The notes below the pieces were generated by a model that worked only from the letters and a program-made list of their open reading frames with translations, was not told the origin of the DNA and did not search any database. This document shows positions 61,872 through 64,000 of a DNA stretch of 64,000 bases, piece after piece. This stretch comes from Allacma fusca (Eukaryota > Arthropoda > Collembola > Symphypleona > Sminthuridae). The stretch covers positions 13,616,588 through 13,680,587 of the forward strand of contig OX359247.1 in the NCBI GenBank assembly GCA_947179485.1. Direction: 5' to 3'. A program made the translations under genes and the position numbers. Position 1 is the stretch's first letter, and each line of letters starts with the position of its first letter.

Positions 61872-64000
61872 ACAGCCTTAAATAATGGAGCGATGATGTT
61901 TCATTAAATCTCAGGTATTTACACCTGTAATGGGTGAAAAATAATTGTTATGCCACAGCAAACAACATAGGCAGACAGGTTCAAAACAATTTGATTGTTA
62001 CACTTGGAAGAGTAATTATTTCAAAAAATATATATCTTCCAAAAATTGGAGAGTTACTTGTCGTGTGTCAATGAATATTTTCAAGGAAACTTTTAGTCGC
62101 AATTATTTTGCAATGCTGCCCAAATTTCGCCTTCATTTCTCCGGGAAGTATACAAACTCAACCGTTCTTGTGTCCGAACATCTTTTTAGTTTATTCTAAC
62201 TCTCTATACCTTAATCTAGTCCCACAGTTTGACCTACCCCACCAATACTGTATCACGATGAATTTAATCAAAATTAATCAAATTCAATTAGGAGTCATCG
62301 AAACTGCATTTGACAATTTTTGCACTCTGTCGGACTCGCACATTCACCGATAGGCTACATTTGCTTCGTGTTTGTGTCCTGTAAGATGTATCTACTTGAT
62401 GTGAATTACAATTAACTGAAATATTTACTGCGTAAATGTGCTTGTAGCCAGATTTAAATCCTGTTAGTTGGGTATTTGAGCGGCATATGACACATATAGA
62501 TACACTTCAAAATATCCATCACAATCATGTTTATCTCATGTAATTCTTTCGAACTCAGATCCATTATGCGTATTAAAGTGGGATATTCGGAATTTAAAAA
62601 TACTTTAAATTTTAGTGTTATTGCAAGCGACACGATAGCTTTTGAACTTTCCTACTCCTTCAATTCTGTTTGATAATTTAATAAGTTCGTTAACTTGGGA
62701 TCATTCAGTATTAAGTTCCATAAATTGATCTGAGTTTCGGAAAGTCCTCAGTCAAACTCATTACTGTAATCCACTAGCTATAAATTAACATTATTAATGC
62801 TGCAAACAGCCTAAGTACCGTTTATGGCTCTCAGCCGTGCAATCTCAATTTTCAAATATTTACATTGTCAAAATATGCCATTGACTGAAATGTAAAAAAT
62901 ACTTGGAACTGTAATTGAATACATTCTATTACTGACCAACACCCCTTATGTAACAACGATGACTGTATGATCCCTACAGTAAATGTATCGGGAAATGCCA
63001 TTCCCACAAACCAAGAAATATCATTGTAGCGTAAACTTGTTGTGTGTTCCTTCTTCAAGAGAAAAGGGCAGCATATGTTCCTCGTAGTTAGACAAATATT
63101 ACATGCCAACACACTCCCTTAGGAAAGGTCAAGCAAAGGATCCGTCGGAATAGTATCCTCACACCCGAACGTATTATGATGGACTGGAGAGGTATTCCCT
63201 GTGATCATCACCATCTCTCTGCACTCTCAGCAGGACAAGGGAAAAAGAACTCATCAATGCACCTCATCAACTCTGGTTTGTATGGTTGATTCCCCTCTGA
63301 AGAAGTTGCCGGGCTTATTGGTAGGACAGTAACTGATTTATGTACATACACTGCACAAAGCACGAGTTGCACTTGCTGTAAGGTCTTTTAACATTATATA
63401 GCATATGATTAGCGTTTTCGTCCCTCTTGTCTTTCTTCACGTTAGTTTTGGTTACCCAAAGTTTCAGCTTCCACCATGCAAGTGTAGTACATATGTAAGT
63501 AAGTACTTCCATTCCAAATTGTAAAAGTACACTTGTACACAATTGATGTGCATCTCATCTCCAAGAGTCCATTCGGTATTCCATTCTGTTGTTCTCAGTG
63601 TCTAGCCTACTAGCAAGAATTTTGTTATAGACAACAAAAAAAAAAAAGTAAAACAGCCCCTTTGGAAGTTACAAGGAAGCCTTGTTACTTGGCACTCGGA
63701 CTCAAAGAAAAGTTTAAGAGAACCACTACATTTCATTCTTGGCTTCCGACCCCTCCAAATCAAGTGTTCATAGGTTTCATATATTAGTTGACGATTAGCT
63801 GGCCTACACTTCAAGAATATATTCGCATCCCTTTCCATTCCATTTTATTTTAATCCATTTGTAGTGATCGTCCTAGTTAGCATCAGTGGTGGATGACTGG
63901 AGTAGCTTTCAAGTTGCCCCATTCCTCTTCTCCAAATCAACTTTTTAAAGTTTCCCTTTACAATACCACAAAGCCTAACGCAAAGTACTACTAGCAATCA
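61872..64000. other. Right end of the window, no supported gene
   Basis: AT-rich sequence without bounded elements. A plus-strand frame at about 63122-63288 (KVKQRIRRNSILTPERIMMD...) opens after an acceptor-like cactcccttag and has coding-like composition, but no neighbouring exon or family match was recognised, so it is not called as a gene. Confidence 0.4.

Overview
The window is nuclear DNA from an animal, most likely an arthropod. The genes are AT-rich, made of short exons with GT-AG introns of about 50 bp to several kb. The proteins resemble arthropod or metazoan families (class B neuropeptide receptor, kinectin/RRBP1, ABCD4, ZnT7, ADA2B). I see no prokaryotic genes, CRISPR array or convincing tRNA/rRNA gene. 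The species cannot be fixed from sequence alone.

Layout. 1-7.4 kb: the 3' part of a class B (secretin-type) GPCR on the + strand. 7.5-14.9 kb: a small COX7A-family gene on the - strand, spread over three tiny coding exons and two large introns full of hAT-type elements, convergent with the receptor. 14.9-22.5 kb: no recognisable coding sequence. 22.5-31.6 kb: a thirteen-exon kinectin/ribosome-receptor-like gene (+) with several candidate 3' ends. 31.6-35.8 kb: non-coding. 35.8-38.9 kb: a ten-exon ABCD4 gene (+). 40.3-41.9 kb: SLC30A7/ZnT7 (-), convergent with ABCD4. 45.0-47.8 kb: ADA2B (+), divergent from ZnT7. From 48 kb to the end I find no host gene, only a dense set of DNA transposons, MITEs, a LINE tail, a fold-back element and minisatellites.

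The host genes act in unrelated housekeeping or signalling roles: neuropeptide reception, respiratory complex IV, ER membrane organisation, cobalamin export from lysosomes, zinc loading of the Golgi and SAGA-type histone acetylation. Nothing suggests a functional cluster. Gene models were built by hand; every exon chain listed keeps reading frame across all junctions.

The least ordinary part is 48-62 kb. Several elements can be bounded to the base by terminal inverted repeats and 8-bp target duplications. Two consist mostly of tandem arrays (39-bp and 24/25-bp units) enclosed by transposon ends, which suggests transposons carrying or seeding minisatellites. A roughly 3.1 kb element with inverted ends and a decayed transposase-like ORF belongs to a family I can recognise by motif but not name. 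I found no clear evidence of a wholly new biological system.
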